A stretch of DNA of 64,000 nt from Sinobacterium caligoides (GTDB lineage Bacteria > Pseudomonadota > Gammaproteobacteria > Pseudomonadales > Sinobacteriaceae), in contig NZ_RKHR01000004.1 of assembly GCF_003752585.1 (NCBI RefSeq), positions 372,001-436,000 of the forward strand. The letters are read 5' to 3'. The position numbers and the translations under genes are program-made. Under the pieces are notes generated by a model. The model searched no databases and was not told the DNA's origin. It saw only the letters and a program-made list of their open reading frames with translations. This document shows positions 20,234-29,521 of the stretch, in pieces; the first letter of the stretch is position 1; each line of letters opens with the position of its first letter.

Positions 20234-20893
20234 ATGACTGCCGATATCGATACACTCGCCGACACTGTCGCCGACGCCCTGGCTAACGATGGCTATATTA
20301 TTCTGCCGGACGGCCCCGGCAAGCAAATCAGCCACGCGCTCTACCAACGGGCGAGAGAGCTCTCCGACTCACAGTGGCAGGCTGCCGGCATTGGCCGTCA
20401 CGGCGATCACCTACTTGCCAAAGAGATACGAAGCGACCGACTTCACTGGCTAGACTACGAACATCAGGCAGAGGCTAACTATCTCACCTGGCTGGAACAA
20501 ATGCGCATCGCTCTTAACCGCCGCCTCTTCCTCGGCTTATTCGACTCTGAAAGCCATTTTGCCGTCTATCAACCCGGTGATTTCTATCGTAGACATATCG
20601 ATGCCTTCCGTGGCCGCAGCAACCGTACCTTGACCATCGTCTACTACCTCAACCCCGAGTGGGCGCAGGCAGACGGCGGCGAGCTGTGCCTCTACGATAC
20701 CATCGACAAGCAAAGCGTGAGAGGGCAAGAACCCTTAATAGAAAGTGTTTTACCGAGCTTTGGCAAGATGGTGATCTTCCTCAGCGAAAAGTTTCCCCAC
20801 GAAGTATTAACGACACAGAAGACTCGCTATAGCATCGCCACCTGGTACCGCATCAACAGCAGCGATCACGGCTTTATCGATACAGCGAAATAA
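20234..20893 (+). CDS. 2OG-Fe(II) oxygenase, prolyl 4-hydroxylase-like
   Basis: A 219-residue non-heme iron dioxygenase. The iron-binding H-x-D is R-R-H-I-D-A-F (His121, Asp123), the distal histidine is in F-P-H-E-V (His189) and the 2-oxoglutarate-binding arginine is in T-R-Y-S-I-A-T-W (Arg198). The double-stranded helix region includes L-N-P-E-W-A-x-x-D-G-G-E-L, as in SM-20/PHD-type enzymes. Bacterial relatives hydroxylate proline in proteins such as EF-Tu. The target here is unknown. It stands alone between two minus-strand genes. Confidence 0.87.
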   Translation: MTADIDTLADTVADALANDGYIILPDGPGKQISHALYQRARELSDSQWQAAGIGRHGDHLLAKEIRSDRLHWLDYEHQAEANYLTWLEQMRIALNRRLFLGLFDSESHFAVYQPGDFYRRHIDAFRGRSNRTLTIVYYLNPEWAQADGGELCLYDTIDKQSVRGQEPLIESVLPSFGKMVIFLSEKFPHEVLTTQKTRYSIATWYRINSSDHGFIDTAK

Positions 20894-20910
20894 CCCATTA
20901 ATCCATTAGC

Positions 20911-21384
20911 TTAAGGGCAACACAGCTCGTTTAAGCATCGAATAATCCGTATCGCTGGATAGCTCGCTACTTCTGCCTGTTGACTCAGCCAGATCGGCTG
21001 GATGCCGGCGAGCAAGGCTGGCTGCATATCTTTCTGCCAGCTGTCACCGACCATCGCGATAGCAGCCTGCGGTCGACCAAGACGTGCGATGATCGCCGGT
21101 AGGAAGTCAGGCAACCCCTTCGCGATGCCAAGATTATCTTGGCAAAAGTAGCCATCAATAAACTGACTCATATTGACCCGCTGAAACGCCTTCTCAATAT
21201 CATCAGCACTCGATGACGACGCCCCTGTCGCAATATAAATTTTCGCCTGCTGAGACAGCTTTTCTAACACTTCATAAGCGCCAGGCATCGCCTGCACCTC
21301 AGACCAATCACACATTTTCCCCGCGGTGTCTTTGCTGTCGACCATCAAGGTGTCACCCCAGTCAAAAAGATAAACCTCAAACAT
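20911..21384 (-). CDS. HAD family hydrolase
   Basis: A 157-residue small HAD phosphatase. Motif I is F-D-W-G-D-T-L (residues 7-13), with a tryptophan where many relatives have another hydrophobic residue. Motif II is the threonine in Y-I-A-T-G-A-S-S, and the acidic motif near M-V-G-D-S-W-Q-K-D supplies motif IV. The ATG at 21384 directly precedes F-E-V-Y-L-F-D-W and is preferred to 21405. The substrate is unknown. It converges with the dioxygenase gene. Confidence 0.83.
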   Translation of the reverse strand: MFEVYLFDWGDTLMVDSKDTAGKMCDWSEVQAMPGAYEVLEKLSQQAKIYIATGASSSSADDIEKAFQRVNMSQFIDGYFCQDNLGIAKGLPDFLPAIIARLGRPQAAIAMVGDSWQKDMQPALLAGIQPIWLSQQAEVASYPAIRIIRCLNELCCP

Positions 21385-21500
21385 TCCCTTCCCCACTTTC
21401 ATCACGCGCTACAGTTTATTGAAGCTTATCTTTTTTGGTATCACTCCGACAAACTGTGCCTACAAGCTGTTCCTGCAAGCTGTGCCTACCAGCTAATCCT

Positions 21501-22418
21501 CTAACTTTTCACCACCGGCGACACACCTTTACCCCAGTCTCGCTGTAGACGCCGATGAAACCAGCGACTGTGTGACAACCACGCTCCTATGCTCACCGAC
21601 AACAGGCCAACCGTTAAACTCGTCGTTAACGGCTCATCAAAAACGAATAGCGCTGCGACACCGGATAGGATCGGTACGATAGCCATCATCGCGCCCATAG
21701 AAGAGGGGCCGATATATTGCACAGCCTTAACATAAAAGATCATCTGGATGATGGTCGCCAAGACACCCTGATAGAAAGCTTGCAGTAAGATATCATGCCA
21801 GAGATCGACGGCAATCGCCTTCGGTAACCACAACCAATAAACCGGCAGATACAACACAGAAGTCACTACCGCCAAGCTCACCGTCGCCTGCCAAGGGGTT
21901 ATATCCCAGCGCTTAATCAATACCGAAAACAACGCCCAGAGCAACGCTGCAGCCGCCAACCAGAGGTGCCCACTAGACAGTTGCTGCGTCTGAGAAAACT
22001 GCTCCGCAAACAACACACCGACGCCAAAGGTAATCACTGCTACACCGAACCATTTCGTACCCGGCTGTGGCTCACGATTAATCAACACCGACAGCAGTAT
22101 AATGAACAGCGGCATCAGCCCCGGCAGCAGCACCGCAGCATGCGAGGCTGGTGCCAGCTGAAAACCACGAAAAACACACAGCGCATAAGCGAGGCCACCC
22201 ACAATACTCGCCACAATAAGCCGAACGTCAAACAGTGAAAAACGGTATTTAAACCACCAAATCGGCAGCAATATAGCGGCACAAGTCACGTAGCGAATAG
22301 CAATCACATCGTAGGGCAGCAAACCACTGACTCCTCCCATACGCGACACTAAAATAAAGCCACTCCAGATTACCACTGCCGCGAGTGCGTAGAGATACCC
22401 TTTGTTCATCTCTTCCAT
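21501..22418 (-). CDS. DMT superfamily transporter (EamA domains)
   Basis: About 305 residues with ten membrane helices in two EamA repeats. The start Y-L-Y-A-L-A-A-V-V-I-W-S-G-F and the mid-protein G-H-L-W-L-A-A-A-A-L-L-W-A-L-F-S-V are typical. The family exports metabolites or amino acids. Four in-frame ATGs lie between 22436 and 22409; 22418 has GGAG nine bases upstream. The gene is divergent from a LysR regulator, which likely controls it. Confidence 0.85.
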   Translation of the reverse strand: MEEMNKGYLYALAAVVIWSGFILVSRMGGVSGLLPYDVIAIRYVTCAAILLPIWWFKYRFSLFDVRLIVASIVGGLAYALCVFRGFQLAPASHAAVLLPGLMPLFIILLSVLINREPQPGTKWFGVAVITFGVGVLFAEQFSQTQQLSSGHLWLAAAALLWALFSVLIKRWDITPWQATVSLAVVTSVLYLPVYWLWLPKAIAVDLWHDILLQAFYQGVLATIIQMIFYVKAVQYIGPSSMGAMMAIVPILSGVAALFVFDEPLTTSLTVGLLSVSIGAWLSHSRWFHRRLQRDWGKGVSPVVKS

Positions 22419-22586
22419 TACTTTCATCTCCCCCATTATCAGACCTCATCATCACATCGCACACGCCATCAACATGGCCGATCCATCACCTATCATGAAT
22501 CGATGACAGAGCTTAACGTCATTGATGATTCCTTAATAATGAATAATAATGACAAATATATTCACAAATAATGAACGACGAGCCTT

Positions 22587-23441
22587 ATGGAGTTATCCGA
22601 CCTTAATGTTTTCAAAGAAGTCGCTCAATTAGGCGGCATCACCCTCGCCGCGAAAAAACTCAACCGCGTCCCCTCCAACATCACCACACGTATTCAAAAG
22701 CTGGAGAGGGAGCTGGGTAAAAAGCTGTTTATCAGGGAGAAGAATCGGTTACGTATATCTACCGCCGGTGAACAGCTGCTGAGTTATGCTGAGCAGATCC
22801 TTGATTTAGCCGAACAGGCTGTAACTGACTTGGGGCAAGACCAGCCAAAAGGCCCCCTTAAGCTTGGTGCCATGGAGGCCGTTGCCGCGACACGGTTGGT
22901 GGAGCCGTTAATGTGTTTTCATCAGCGCTTTACCGAAGTCAGCCTAAACGTCAAATGTGCCAACACGGGTGAGCTGATTGACTGGGTGCTATCGGGAGAG
23001 CTCGACATGGCTTTCGTCGCCGATCCCGTCGCCGACCCCCGGCTCGGCATCCTACCTGCCTATAAGGAGACGCTGGTTTTGGTTTCTGCACTTGGCCACC
23101 GCCCCATTCAACAGCCTTGTGATCTCGGGCCAGAAGCCACACTACTCGGCTTTAGTCACCGCTGTGTCTATCGAAATCGACTCACCGAGTGGCTCAATCA
23201 AGGTGGTAATATCACCAAGGTCATCGAGATCAATTCCTACCACGCACTACTGAGCTGCGTTGCCGCTGGCATGGGCGTCGGCGTGGTGCCCAAAGCGCTG
23301 CTCGAGTACTACCACTTTCGAGAAAATATCCAGATGCACACGCTGCCGCAACCCTGGAGCCAGAGCCAGACCGCGTTAATCTGGCGCCACGACTCACTCA
23401 AAGCAAGTATGAGCGCCTTCATCGACTGCTTGAAAAACTAG
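22587..23441 (+). CDS. LysR family transcriptional regulator
   Basis: A 284-residue LTTR. The N-terminal winged helix covers residues 1-60: L-N-V-F-K-E-V-A-Q-L-G-G-I-T-L-A-A-K-K-L-N-R with V-P-S-N-I-T-T-R-I-Q-K-L-E. The effector domain follows, with G-P-L-K-L-G-A-M-E-A-V-A-A-T-R near residue 92. Close relatives are often divergent from exporters, and here the divergently read DMT gene is the obvious target. The 168-base gap between the two starts should hold its operator. Confidence 0.92.
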   Translation: MELSDLNVFKEVAQLGGITLAAKKLNRVPSNITTRIQKLERELGKKLFIREKNRLRISTAGEQLLSYAEQILDLAEQAVTDLGQDQPKGPLKLGAMEAVAATRLVEPLMCFHQRFTEVSLNVKCANTGELIDWVLSGELDMAFVADPVADPRLGILPAYKETLVLVSALGHRPIQQPCDLGPEATLLGFSHRCVYRNRLTEWLNQGGNITKVIEINSYHALLSCVAAGMGVGVVPKALLEYYHFRENIQMHTLPQPWSQSQTALIWRHDSLKASMSAFIDCLKN

Positions 23442-23532
23442 TTAACAACTCAGTTCTTGTACAAAAGCTATGACTAAGAGCTATTACCACGAACTATTAC
23501 CAGGAGGCATTATCACGAACAGTGACAATGCA

Positions 23533-24396
23533 CTAAGCTGACAGCTCGGGAATCAGCGGTGCAAACTCATCGAGCATGGGCCAAATGATCTCCGGCTTAT
23601 CCCAGTTGTCCATACCGATGCCGATCAATGCACGATCAACACCGGCATCACGATAAGCCTTCAACTTGTCTGCGGTTGGGTTATCCATCACCACGATGGT
23701 GATTTCCACCTCACTGGGGTCACGGCCAAACTCAGCTACGAGATGCCGAAAGTCTTGTACCGATTGCACCACGTCGGGCAACGCCACATCGGCCGGCATC
23801 CAACCATCAGCCCACTGCGCCGCGTGCTTAATACCGACAGGTCCCATCACCCCCAGCAGCGTCTTCGGCCCCCCCCGCTGTAGTGGCTTAGGCTCGAACC
23901 AAACCTTATCAAAATCGATTAGACTGCCGTGATACTCCGGCTCCGGCTCACTGAACAAACAGCGCTGCGCCTCGACGGTTTCCTTCAGAGCAGTAAAGCG
24001 TCGTTTCCAGGGTAGCTGACTGCAGTTAGAAAACTCTTCCTCATTCCAACCGACACCGGTGCCAATAATCACTCTGCCACCGGAGTGTTGGTCGAGGGTC
24101 GCGATAGTCTTCGCCTGAGAAAATAACTCTCGCTCCAACAGCAACGCGATCCCTGTGCCCAGCTTAAGGTTTTTGGTCACACTGGCCGCGGCCATTAGTG
24201 AAACATAAGGATCCATCATACCCTTATAGGGTTCTGGCAGCGTGCCACCACCGGGATAGGGCGTCCGCAAAGACATCGGAATATGGCTGTGTTCACCGTA
24301 CCAGAGCGACTCAAAATCACGCTCTTCAAGCGCCTTCGCCAACGTAAACGGCGAGGGGTCTTTCAGCGTATTCATAGAATTAAAGCCGAGCTTCAT
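23533..24396 (-). CDS. LLM class (luciferase-like) F420/FMN-dependent oxidoreductase
   Basis: A 287-residue TIM-barrel oxidoreductase of the bacterial luciferase superfamily. Recognisable blocks are S-L-W-Y-G-E-H-S-H-I-P near residue 30, K-L-G-T-G-I-A-L-L near 77, A-T-L-D-Q-H-S-G-G-R-V-I-I-G-T-G-V-G-W-N-E-E near 98-119, and A-A-Q-W-A-D-G-W near 190. Annotation as F420-dependent is customary for the family, but gammaproteobacteria rarely make F420, so FMN is at least as likely. There is no neighbouring pathway gene. Confidence 0.83.
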   Translation of the reverse strand: MKLGFNSMNTLKDPSPFTLAKALEERDFESLWYGEHSHIPMSLRTPYPGGGTLPEPYKGMMDPYVSLMAAASVTKNLKLGTGIALLLERELFSQAKTIATLDQHSGGRVIIGTGVGWNEEEFSNCSQLPWKRRFTALKETVEAQRCLFSEPEPEYHGSLIDFDKVWFEPKPLQRGGPKTLLGVMGPVGIKHAAQWADGWMPADVALPDVVQSVQDFRHLVAEFGRDPSEVEITIVVMDNPTADKLKAYRDAGVDRALIGIGMDNWDKPEIIWPMLDEFAPLIPELSA

Positions 24397-24583
24397 CGTT
24401 GTTGTCCCGTGTTATTATTATGGTTTCGCAGCTAAAGGCGCCATGCACAACACTGCAAGCCCAGCCTAGCACGCCCGCCACACGTACGACTATCGCCCAT
24501 AAAGATTAAGGCTGGCAGCATTGTCATCAGCACAGCATTGTTACCAACACCACACTGCTATCAACACAACATCATTATCCGCA

Positions 24584-24621
24584 CAGCATCGTTATCGGCA
24601 CAGCATCGTTATCGGCACAGC
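24584..24621. repeat. 17-bp tandem repeat with diverged flanking copies
   Basis: Two exact copies of CAGCATCGTTATCGGCA (24584-24600 and 24601-24617) are followed by the start of a third. Several diverged copies (CAGCATTGTTACC, CAACATCATTATCCG) precede them from about 24517. No function is evident. Confidence 0.8.
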
Positions 24622-24821
24622 AATATTGTCGTGCTGCTCGCAACCGCTCCACCTCCCCGTTAGACAGATTCATAACAACCACTACCGACACACATAAAGC
24701 TAATCGCTTGGCAGCGATGGCATTCAACTTAAAGGTTAGTAATGTGCTTGATGCACATCAAGAATAAGGGGCGATAGCATTGGGGTGAAGGGGGTTTTCC
24801 CCTAGAATCGCTATTATCTAT

Positions 24822-25000
24822 ACACCCTGCAGTAGGGGTGCGACGATGATCAGTAAGCCTTTGTCGGGTGACTCCAATGACAAGGGCTGAAAGGTATCGC
24901 CGCCGAAGAGGCTCGCTGGTCAAAGCAACCCTCTGGAGACTGATCCGAATAGGATAGCCTCTGTCACAGTCATCACTGTGGAGCACTACTGAGTGGTTCG
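24822..25000 (+). promoter_or_regulatory. Lysine riboswitch (L box) upstream of NhaC-family transporter
   Basis: The conserved elements are in order: AGTAGGGGTGCGAC, the GATCAGTAA loop-E region, GGGCTGAAAGGTATCGCCG with CCGAAG (24890s-24907), CTGG, and GTCACAGT followed by CACTGTGGAGCACTACTG. P1 forms from CAGTA and GTGC at the 5' side with GCAC and TACTG at the 3' side. Just after the aptamer, GAGTGG (24991-24996) can pair with CCACTC (25036-25041), a likely expression platform. Confidence 0.93.
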
Positions 25001-25073
25001 ACACCCCTTCCTTATTGGGCTGTCTCTCCCTGGCTCCACTCTAAAATTGAATAACTCAACCTAAGTGGATTTC

Positions 25074-26633
25074 ATGGAACTCATCTCCTATCACGATTCA
25101 GCGTTGTCGCTGCTGGCGCCCGTCGTCGCCCTTGGCCTCGTGCTCATTACTCGCCGCGTCGTCCTTTCGCTACTGTGTGGCGCCCTCGTCTCCGCGCTGT
25201 TACTTGTTAACGGTGACCCGCTCGCCGCCGCAAAGCTACTTGGGGGCAACCTACTCGCGATATTCTGGGACGATGGAGCGATCAATAGTTGGAACGTCTA
25301 CATCCTTACCTTCCTGATTCTACTCGGCATACTTTCCGCCCTGCTACATATTAGTGGCGGCACACAGGCCTTTGCTAGCTGGGCACGCAAACACGTCAAG
25401 ACTAAACGTGGCACCCGCTTGTTCACCACCCTGCTCGGCATCGTCATCTTTATTGACGATTACTTCAACGCCCTCGCCGTTGGTCAAATTGCGCGCCCAC
25501 TGACCGATCAGCACGGTGTCTCCCGTGCCAAGCTCGCCTACCTGATCGACTCGACCTCCGCTCCCGTCTGCGTGATCTCACCACTATCCAGCTGGGGCGC
25601 GTACATCATCGGCCTCATCGCAACCGTACTCGCAGCCCACCATGTCAACGAGGCGAGCGCTTTCAACGCCTTCATCGAAATGATTCCGATGAACCTCTAC
25701 GCCATCTTTGGCATCATCATGGTTTTCGCCGTCGCCTACTTCAACATCAACATCGGTCAGATGAAGGTACACGAGGCTAACGCAGCCAAAGGCGAGCTCT
25801 ATAACAAACAATACGGTGAACCCGCCGGTGACCTCAATCTTGATGACGCGCTCACCAACGGCAGTGCCAAAAACCTCCTACTTCCCATTGCCGCCCTCAC
25901 TGTCAGCGCCTTCTTCTTCCTCATGTACACCGGTGGCGCCAACCTCAGTGCCGCGGGCAAAAGCTTCACCGTCATGGGCGCCTTTGCCGAAACCGATGTA
26001 CCGTTATCGCTGCTATGGAGTGGCTCGATCTCTGTCGTCGTCGCGATGCTATTAATGCTGCCGCAGGGGCCCAGGTTCAATCACTACACCCAAGCAGTCA
26101 AACACGGCGCCAAATCAATGCTACCCGCCGTTATCATCTTAATCTGCGCCTGGTTACTGGTCGGCCTGATCGGCAGCCTTGAAACAGGAAAGTACCTCGC
26201 CAGCCTTGTCGACAATACTATTCCGCCAAGCGCCCTACCCGCCATCCTATTTATCGTCGCTGGCTTGATGGCCCTCGCCACCGGCACCAGTTGGGGCACC
26301 TTCGGCATCATGCTACCGATCGCCGGCGATATGGCCGCAGCCGCTGATATTGCCATGATATTGCCGATGATGGCTGCCGTATTGGCCGGTGCCGTCTTTG
26401 GCGACCACTGCTCCCCCATCTCCGATACCACCATTCTCTCCTCGACCGGTGCCGGCAGTCATCACATTGACCACGTGACGACTCAGCTGCCCTATGCACT
26501 ACTGACCGCCGCCATCAGTTTCATCGGTTACCTCGTCTTCGGCTTCACCAGCTCTATCAGCGCCAGTCTGATTGCTGGTTTGGTCTGCATGGTCGTTGTC
26601 ATTCTACTTCTGCGTCAACACCACAGCGACTAA
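25074..26633 (+). CDS. NhaC-family transporter, probable lysine transporter LysW
   Basis: A 519-residue membrane protein with about twelve helices of the Na+/H+ antiporter NhaC superfamily. Motifs include F-I-D-D-Y-F-N-A-L-A-V-G, D-S-T-S-A-P-V-C-V-I-S-P-L-S-S-W-G-A-Y and A-V-F-G-D-H-C-S-P-I-S-D-T-T-I-L-S-S. Because it follows a lysine riboswitch, the substrate is most likely lysine, matching the LysW transporters predicted by comparative genomics in other gammaproteobacteria. The frame extends to a GTG at 25065; the ATG at 25074 is preferred. Confidence 0.88.
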   Translation: MELISYHDSALSLLAPVVALGLVLITRRVVLSLLCGALVSALLLVNGDPLAAAKLLGGNLLAIFWDDGAINSWNVYILTFLILLGILSALLHISGGTQAFASWARKHVKTKRGTRLFTTLLGIVIFIDDYFNALAVGQIARPLTDQHGVSRAKLAYLIDSTSAPVCVISPLSSWGAYIIGLIATVLAAHHVNEASAFNAFIEMIPMNLYAIFGIIMVFAVAYFNINIGQMKVHEANAAKGELYNKQYGEPAGDLNLDDALTNGSAKNLLLPIAALTVSAFFFLMYTGGANLSAAGKSFTVMGAFAETDVPLSLLWSGSISVVVAMLLMLPQGPRFNHYTQAVKHGAKSMLPAVIILICAWLLVGLIGSLETGKYLASLVDNTIPPSALPAILFIVAGLMALATGTSWGTFGIMLPIAGDMAAAADIAMILPMMAAVLAGAVFGDHCSPISDTTILSSTGAGSHHIDHVTTQLPYALLTAAISFIGYLVFGFTSSISASLIAGLVCMVVVILLLRQHHSD

Positions 26634-26830
26634 CTCGCACACGGTGCCGGCACAGACCGGCACCGCCTCTCTATTCTCGATGTGCCACTCCACTAAACCA
26701 GCCGCACAGAACGACCTTTCCAGAATTACACACCCAAAAACATGACCGAATAGACAGCTTTTAGACTGCAAATACAGTCTCTCTAAGCCAATATCCCACT
26801 GTCATTATTCGCCCTATTATCGTAGAATGG

Positions 26831-26871
26831 CGCGCTTCTTTTTGCGCGTGACTATTATTAATCGAGTCACG
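26831..26871 (+). promoter_or_regulatory. Overlapping hairpins in the purE leader
   Basis: CGCGC (26831-26835) can pair with GCGCG (26844-26848), and CGTGACT (26847-26853) with AGTCACG (26865-26871). The two stems share bases, so only one can form at a time. They lie about 55 bases upstream of purE. A leader-RNA control of purEK is possible but unproven; no poly-T follows. Confidence 0.35.
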
Positions 26872-26925
26872 CCGCCAACCCAGGAGCCGGCTATCAATGA
26901 GTCCCTCCAATGCAGTGAGTAGTGT

Positions 26926-27411
26926 ATGAAAGTCGCAATCATTATGGGCTCCAAATCCGACTGGCCCACCATGCAACAGGCCGCCGACATGCTTGACTCC
27001 TTCGGCATCGCCTACGAGACCAAGGTGGTCTCTGCCCACCGCACACCGCAACTACTGGCCGACTTTTGCAGCAACGCCCACGCCAACGGCTTCAGCATTA
27101 TCATCGCTGGCGCTGGCGGTGCCGCTCACTTGCCCGGCATGGCTGCCGCCTTTACCAGCCTTCCCGTACTCGGTGTCCCCGTACGCTCTAAAGCACTGAG
27201 TGGCATGGATTCACTACTCTCTATTGCCCAGATGCCCAAGGGCGTTGCCGTCGGCACACTCGCGATCGGCGAAGCCGGTGCCGCCAACGCGGGCCTACTG
27301 GCTGCACAGATGCTGGCCACTAGCCGACCAGAGTTGATGACTAAGATTGACGCCTTCCGCGCAAACCAAACCGAGACCATTCTCAACAACCCAGATCCAG
27401 CGGCGGAGTAA
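26926..27411 (+). CDS. purE: 5-(carboxyamino)imidazole ribonucleotide mutase PurE
   Basis: A 161-residue class I PurE that converts N5-CAIR to CAIR in purine synthesis. The substrate site [11 protein letters not shown] is at residues 6-16, S-A-H-R-T-P near 41-46, and [10 protein letters not shown] near 66-75. It is six bases upstream of purK, forming the usual purEK operon. Confidence 0.97.
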   Translation: MKVAIIMGSKSDWPTMQQAADMLDSFGIAYETKVVSAHRTPQLLADFCSNAHANGFSIIIAGAGGAAHLPGMAAAFTSLPVLGVPVRSKALSGMDSLLSIAQMPKGVAVGTLAIGEAGAANAGLLAAQMLATSRPELMTKIDAFRANQTETILNNPDPAAE

Positions 27412-27417
27412 TAACCG

Positions 27418-28548
27418 ATGAAGGCGCTTACGCTCGGCTCAGGCCAACTCTCACGCATGCTCTGCCTAGGCTCGACACCGCTCAACATCGCCACGCTGGC
27501 TTACGATGTTCGTGAGCAGCGTGTTGTCTACCCTGTCAGTGGCGACGATACCGGCAAGAGCTTTGCAGAGGCGATCGCCTGGTGCGATGTCATCACCGCA
27601 GAGTTTGAGCACATACCGGAAGATGTTCTCAGTCTTGCTGATGCTAGCGGTAAGCTACGCCCCAGTGCCGATGCCATTCGTACCGGTGGCGACCGCCGCC
27701 GTGAAAAACAAATGCTCGATAATGCCGGTGTTGCCAGCGCCAGTTACCGCATCATCGACAATAAAGCACAATACCAGCAAGCGATCGACGAACTGGGCCT
27801 GCCACTCGTCCTGAAGACCGCAAAAGAAGGCTATGACGGCAAGGGGCAGTGGCGACTGAAGAAAGACACCGACATTGCTACAGCCTGGCCTGAAATTGAG
27901 CAGTTGCTCAACAGCAGCCAAGGCCAGCAAGCCATCGTTGCCGAGAAGTTTGTTGATTTCGATCGCGAGCTATCTATGATCGGTGTGCGCCATCCCTGTG
28001 GCAAAATCAAAGCCTACCCGCTGACACTAAACCATCATATCGACGGTGTACTCGCCTTGTCTGTCGCCCTCGGCGACAACGCCAACTTACAGCAGCAGGC
28101 GACCGAGAAGTTTGCCGCTATCGCAGAGTCACTCGATTATGTCGGCGTGTTAGCAATTGAGTTTTTCGACTGTGACGGTGAGCTGCTGGTCAACGAGATC
28201 GCGCCACGTGTACACAACTCTGGGCACTGGACGCAGCAAGGCTGCTACAGCAGCCAGTTCGATAACCATATGCGTGCGATCTTTGATATCCCGATTGGCG
28301 ACACTCAACTGATCCAGCCAACGGCGATGATCAACATACTCGGCGAAGACCATATCGACAGCGATATCTACTGCCTCGAGGGCGTCAACGTACACTGGTA
28401 CGGCAAGGGTAAACGCGCCGGTCGCAAGATGGGCCACCTCAACGTCAGTGCCAGCAGCTACCCGCTGCTAATCGACAAAATAGAGCGTATCTGCACGCTA
28501 TTTCCAGCCGCCAAACTCAGCAATATCAGCGAGCTGTTTAAGCTCTAG
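27418..28548 (+). CDS. purK: 5-(carboxyamino)imidazole ribonucleotide synthase PurK
   Basis: A 376-residue ATP-grasp enzyme that carboxylates AIR to N5-CAIR. It starts L-G-S-G-Q-L-S-R-M-L, and carries the ATP-grasp segments L-V-L-K-T-A-K-E-G-Y-D-G-K-G-Q near residues 129-143, F-D-R-E-L-S near 181-186 and E-I-A-P-R-V-H-N-S-G-H near 260-270. It is cotranscribed with purE and followed by a strong terminator. Confidence 0.97.
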   Translation: MKALTLGSGQLSRMLCLGSTPLNIATLAYDVREQRVVYPVSGDDTGKSFAEAIAWCDVITAEFEHIPEDVLSLADASGKLRPSADAIRTGGDRRREKQMLDNAGVASASYRIIDNKAQYQQAIDELGLPLVLKTAKEGYDGKGQWRLKKDTDIATAWPEIEQLLNSSQGQQAIVAEKFVDFDRELSMIGVRHPCGKIKAYPLTLNHHIDGVLALSVALGDNANLQQQATEKFAAIAESLDYVGVLAIEFFDCDGELLVNEIAPRVHNSGHWTQQGCYSSQFDNHMRAIFDIPIGDTQLIQPTAMINILGEDHIDSDIYCLEGVNVHWYGKGKRAGRKMGHLNVSASSYPLLIDKIERICTLFPAAKLSNISELFKL

Positions 28549-28564
28549 GTCGATAGCCCTAGAT

Positions 28565-28598
28565 AAAAAAGGCCGCTTCGAGAAGCGGCCTTTTTTTT
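28565..28598 (+). terminator. Intrinsic terminator of purEK
   Basis: GGCCGCTT (28571-28578) pairs with AAGCGGCC (28583-28590), flanked by A6 before and T8 after. It is symmetric enough to work on both strands, so it may also stop the convergent YidB-like gene. Confidence 0.95.
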
Positions 28599-28632
28599 CG
28601 GCAACGGCAGTGCTATATTTACACCGTCAATG

Positions 28633-29064
28633 CTATTTTTTACCAAATAGACCCGATGCCATCTTCATCATTCCCGATAGACCACCCGCGGCTTCAATTA
28701 GCGAGCCCGCACTGCTAGCCTGATCGACGATCGCCGGCAGCGCCTTGGCCAGACCAGAGGTCGCATCCTCTGTCGAAAGGCCGAGCTGGCCACTAAAGGC
28801 CGATAACTTATCGGCTGAGAATATCTTTCCAACCTGTTCGGCACTGACACTAGCATTGGTGCCGTCACCGAGCCAGCTCTGCGCTAATTCAGCTAAACCT
28901 GAGCCACTGACATTTTCCAGTAGACCCGCTAGATCGATTTTTCCGCCACTCGATAACAGCCCCGTCATCGCACCGATAATGCTCTGTATATCAAGCCCCT
29001 GGGTACTGCTACCTGAGTCTTTAAACAGTTGAGCCCCCATGGCGATCACTTTTTCAATATCCAT
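28633..29064 (-). CDS. YidB/DUF937 family protein
   Basis: A 143-residue, glycine/serine/alanine-rich protein. The segment S-W-L-G-D-G-T-N-A-S-V-S-A-E-Q-V near residues 64-79, followed by the L-S-T-E-D-A and A-L-P-A-I-V-D blocks, matches the YidB branch of DUF937. It has no signal peptide. The C-terminus is a short hydrophobic glycine/methionine stretch (G-G-L-S-G-M-M-K-M-A-S-G-L-F-G). Function unknown. Confidence 0.8.
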   Translation of the reverse strand: MDIEKVIAMGAQLFKDSGSSTQGLDIQSIIGAMTGLLSSGGKIDLAGLLENVSGSGLAELAQSWLGDGTNASVSAEQVGKIFSADKLSAFSGQLGLSTEDATSGLAKALPAIVDQASSAGSLIEAAGGLSGMMKMASGLFGKK

Positions 29065-29116
29065 TACTCAATCCCTCCGGGGGATATTAACGCCGCACTA
29101 AAAAGCGGCTAATTGA

Positions 29117-29521
29117 TCAGTGAAAAACGGCGCGAGGCAATGATTTCGCCTGCGTCACCCAGTCCTCGACATTCGATAAACCCGGGGTCTGACGCACTAG
29201 GCTCTTCTCGTCGTTTACTTCGATCATCTTCGCGTGCAAATTTTCGGCATTACGCTGTGCAAGTTCTGGCACACTGTCGACACCGGCAAACTCCAATAGG
29301 TCGGCATACTGGGTACTCACCCCTTTGATTCGTGCGAGATCTGCTCGGTTCACCCATTTTAGAATCAATGTTTCAGTAATGCCTGAGGATTCTGCAATTT
29401 GCTTGCGCCCTTTGCGCTCGCCACCCTGCTCCAATAGAGCCTGCTGAGTTGCCACACCGGCCTTCTCAAGCTTCTGCGAATACACCTCACCAATACCTTC
29501 AATATCAGCCAACTTAGTCAT
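29117..29521 (-). CDS. DUF4332 helix-hairpin-helix protein
   Basis: A 134-residue protein made of two helix-hairpin-helix-like segments: I-E-G-I-G-E-V-Y-S-Q-K-L-E-K-A-G-V (residues 7-23) and L-A-R-I-K-G-V-S-T-Q-Y-A-D-L-L-E-F-A-G-V near 62-81. This is the DUF4332 arrangement. HhH elements normally bind DNA or serve as oligomerisation modules. It is codirectional with the YidB-like gene, 52 bases upstream of it. Confidence 0.85.
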   Translation of the reverse strand: MTKLADIEGIGEVYSQKLEKAGVATQQALLEQGGERKGRKQIAESSGITETLILKWVNRADLARIKGVSTQYADLLEFAGVDSVPELAQRNAENLHAKMIEVNDEKSLVRQTPGLSNVEDWVTQAKSLPRAVFH

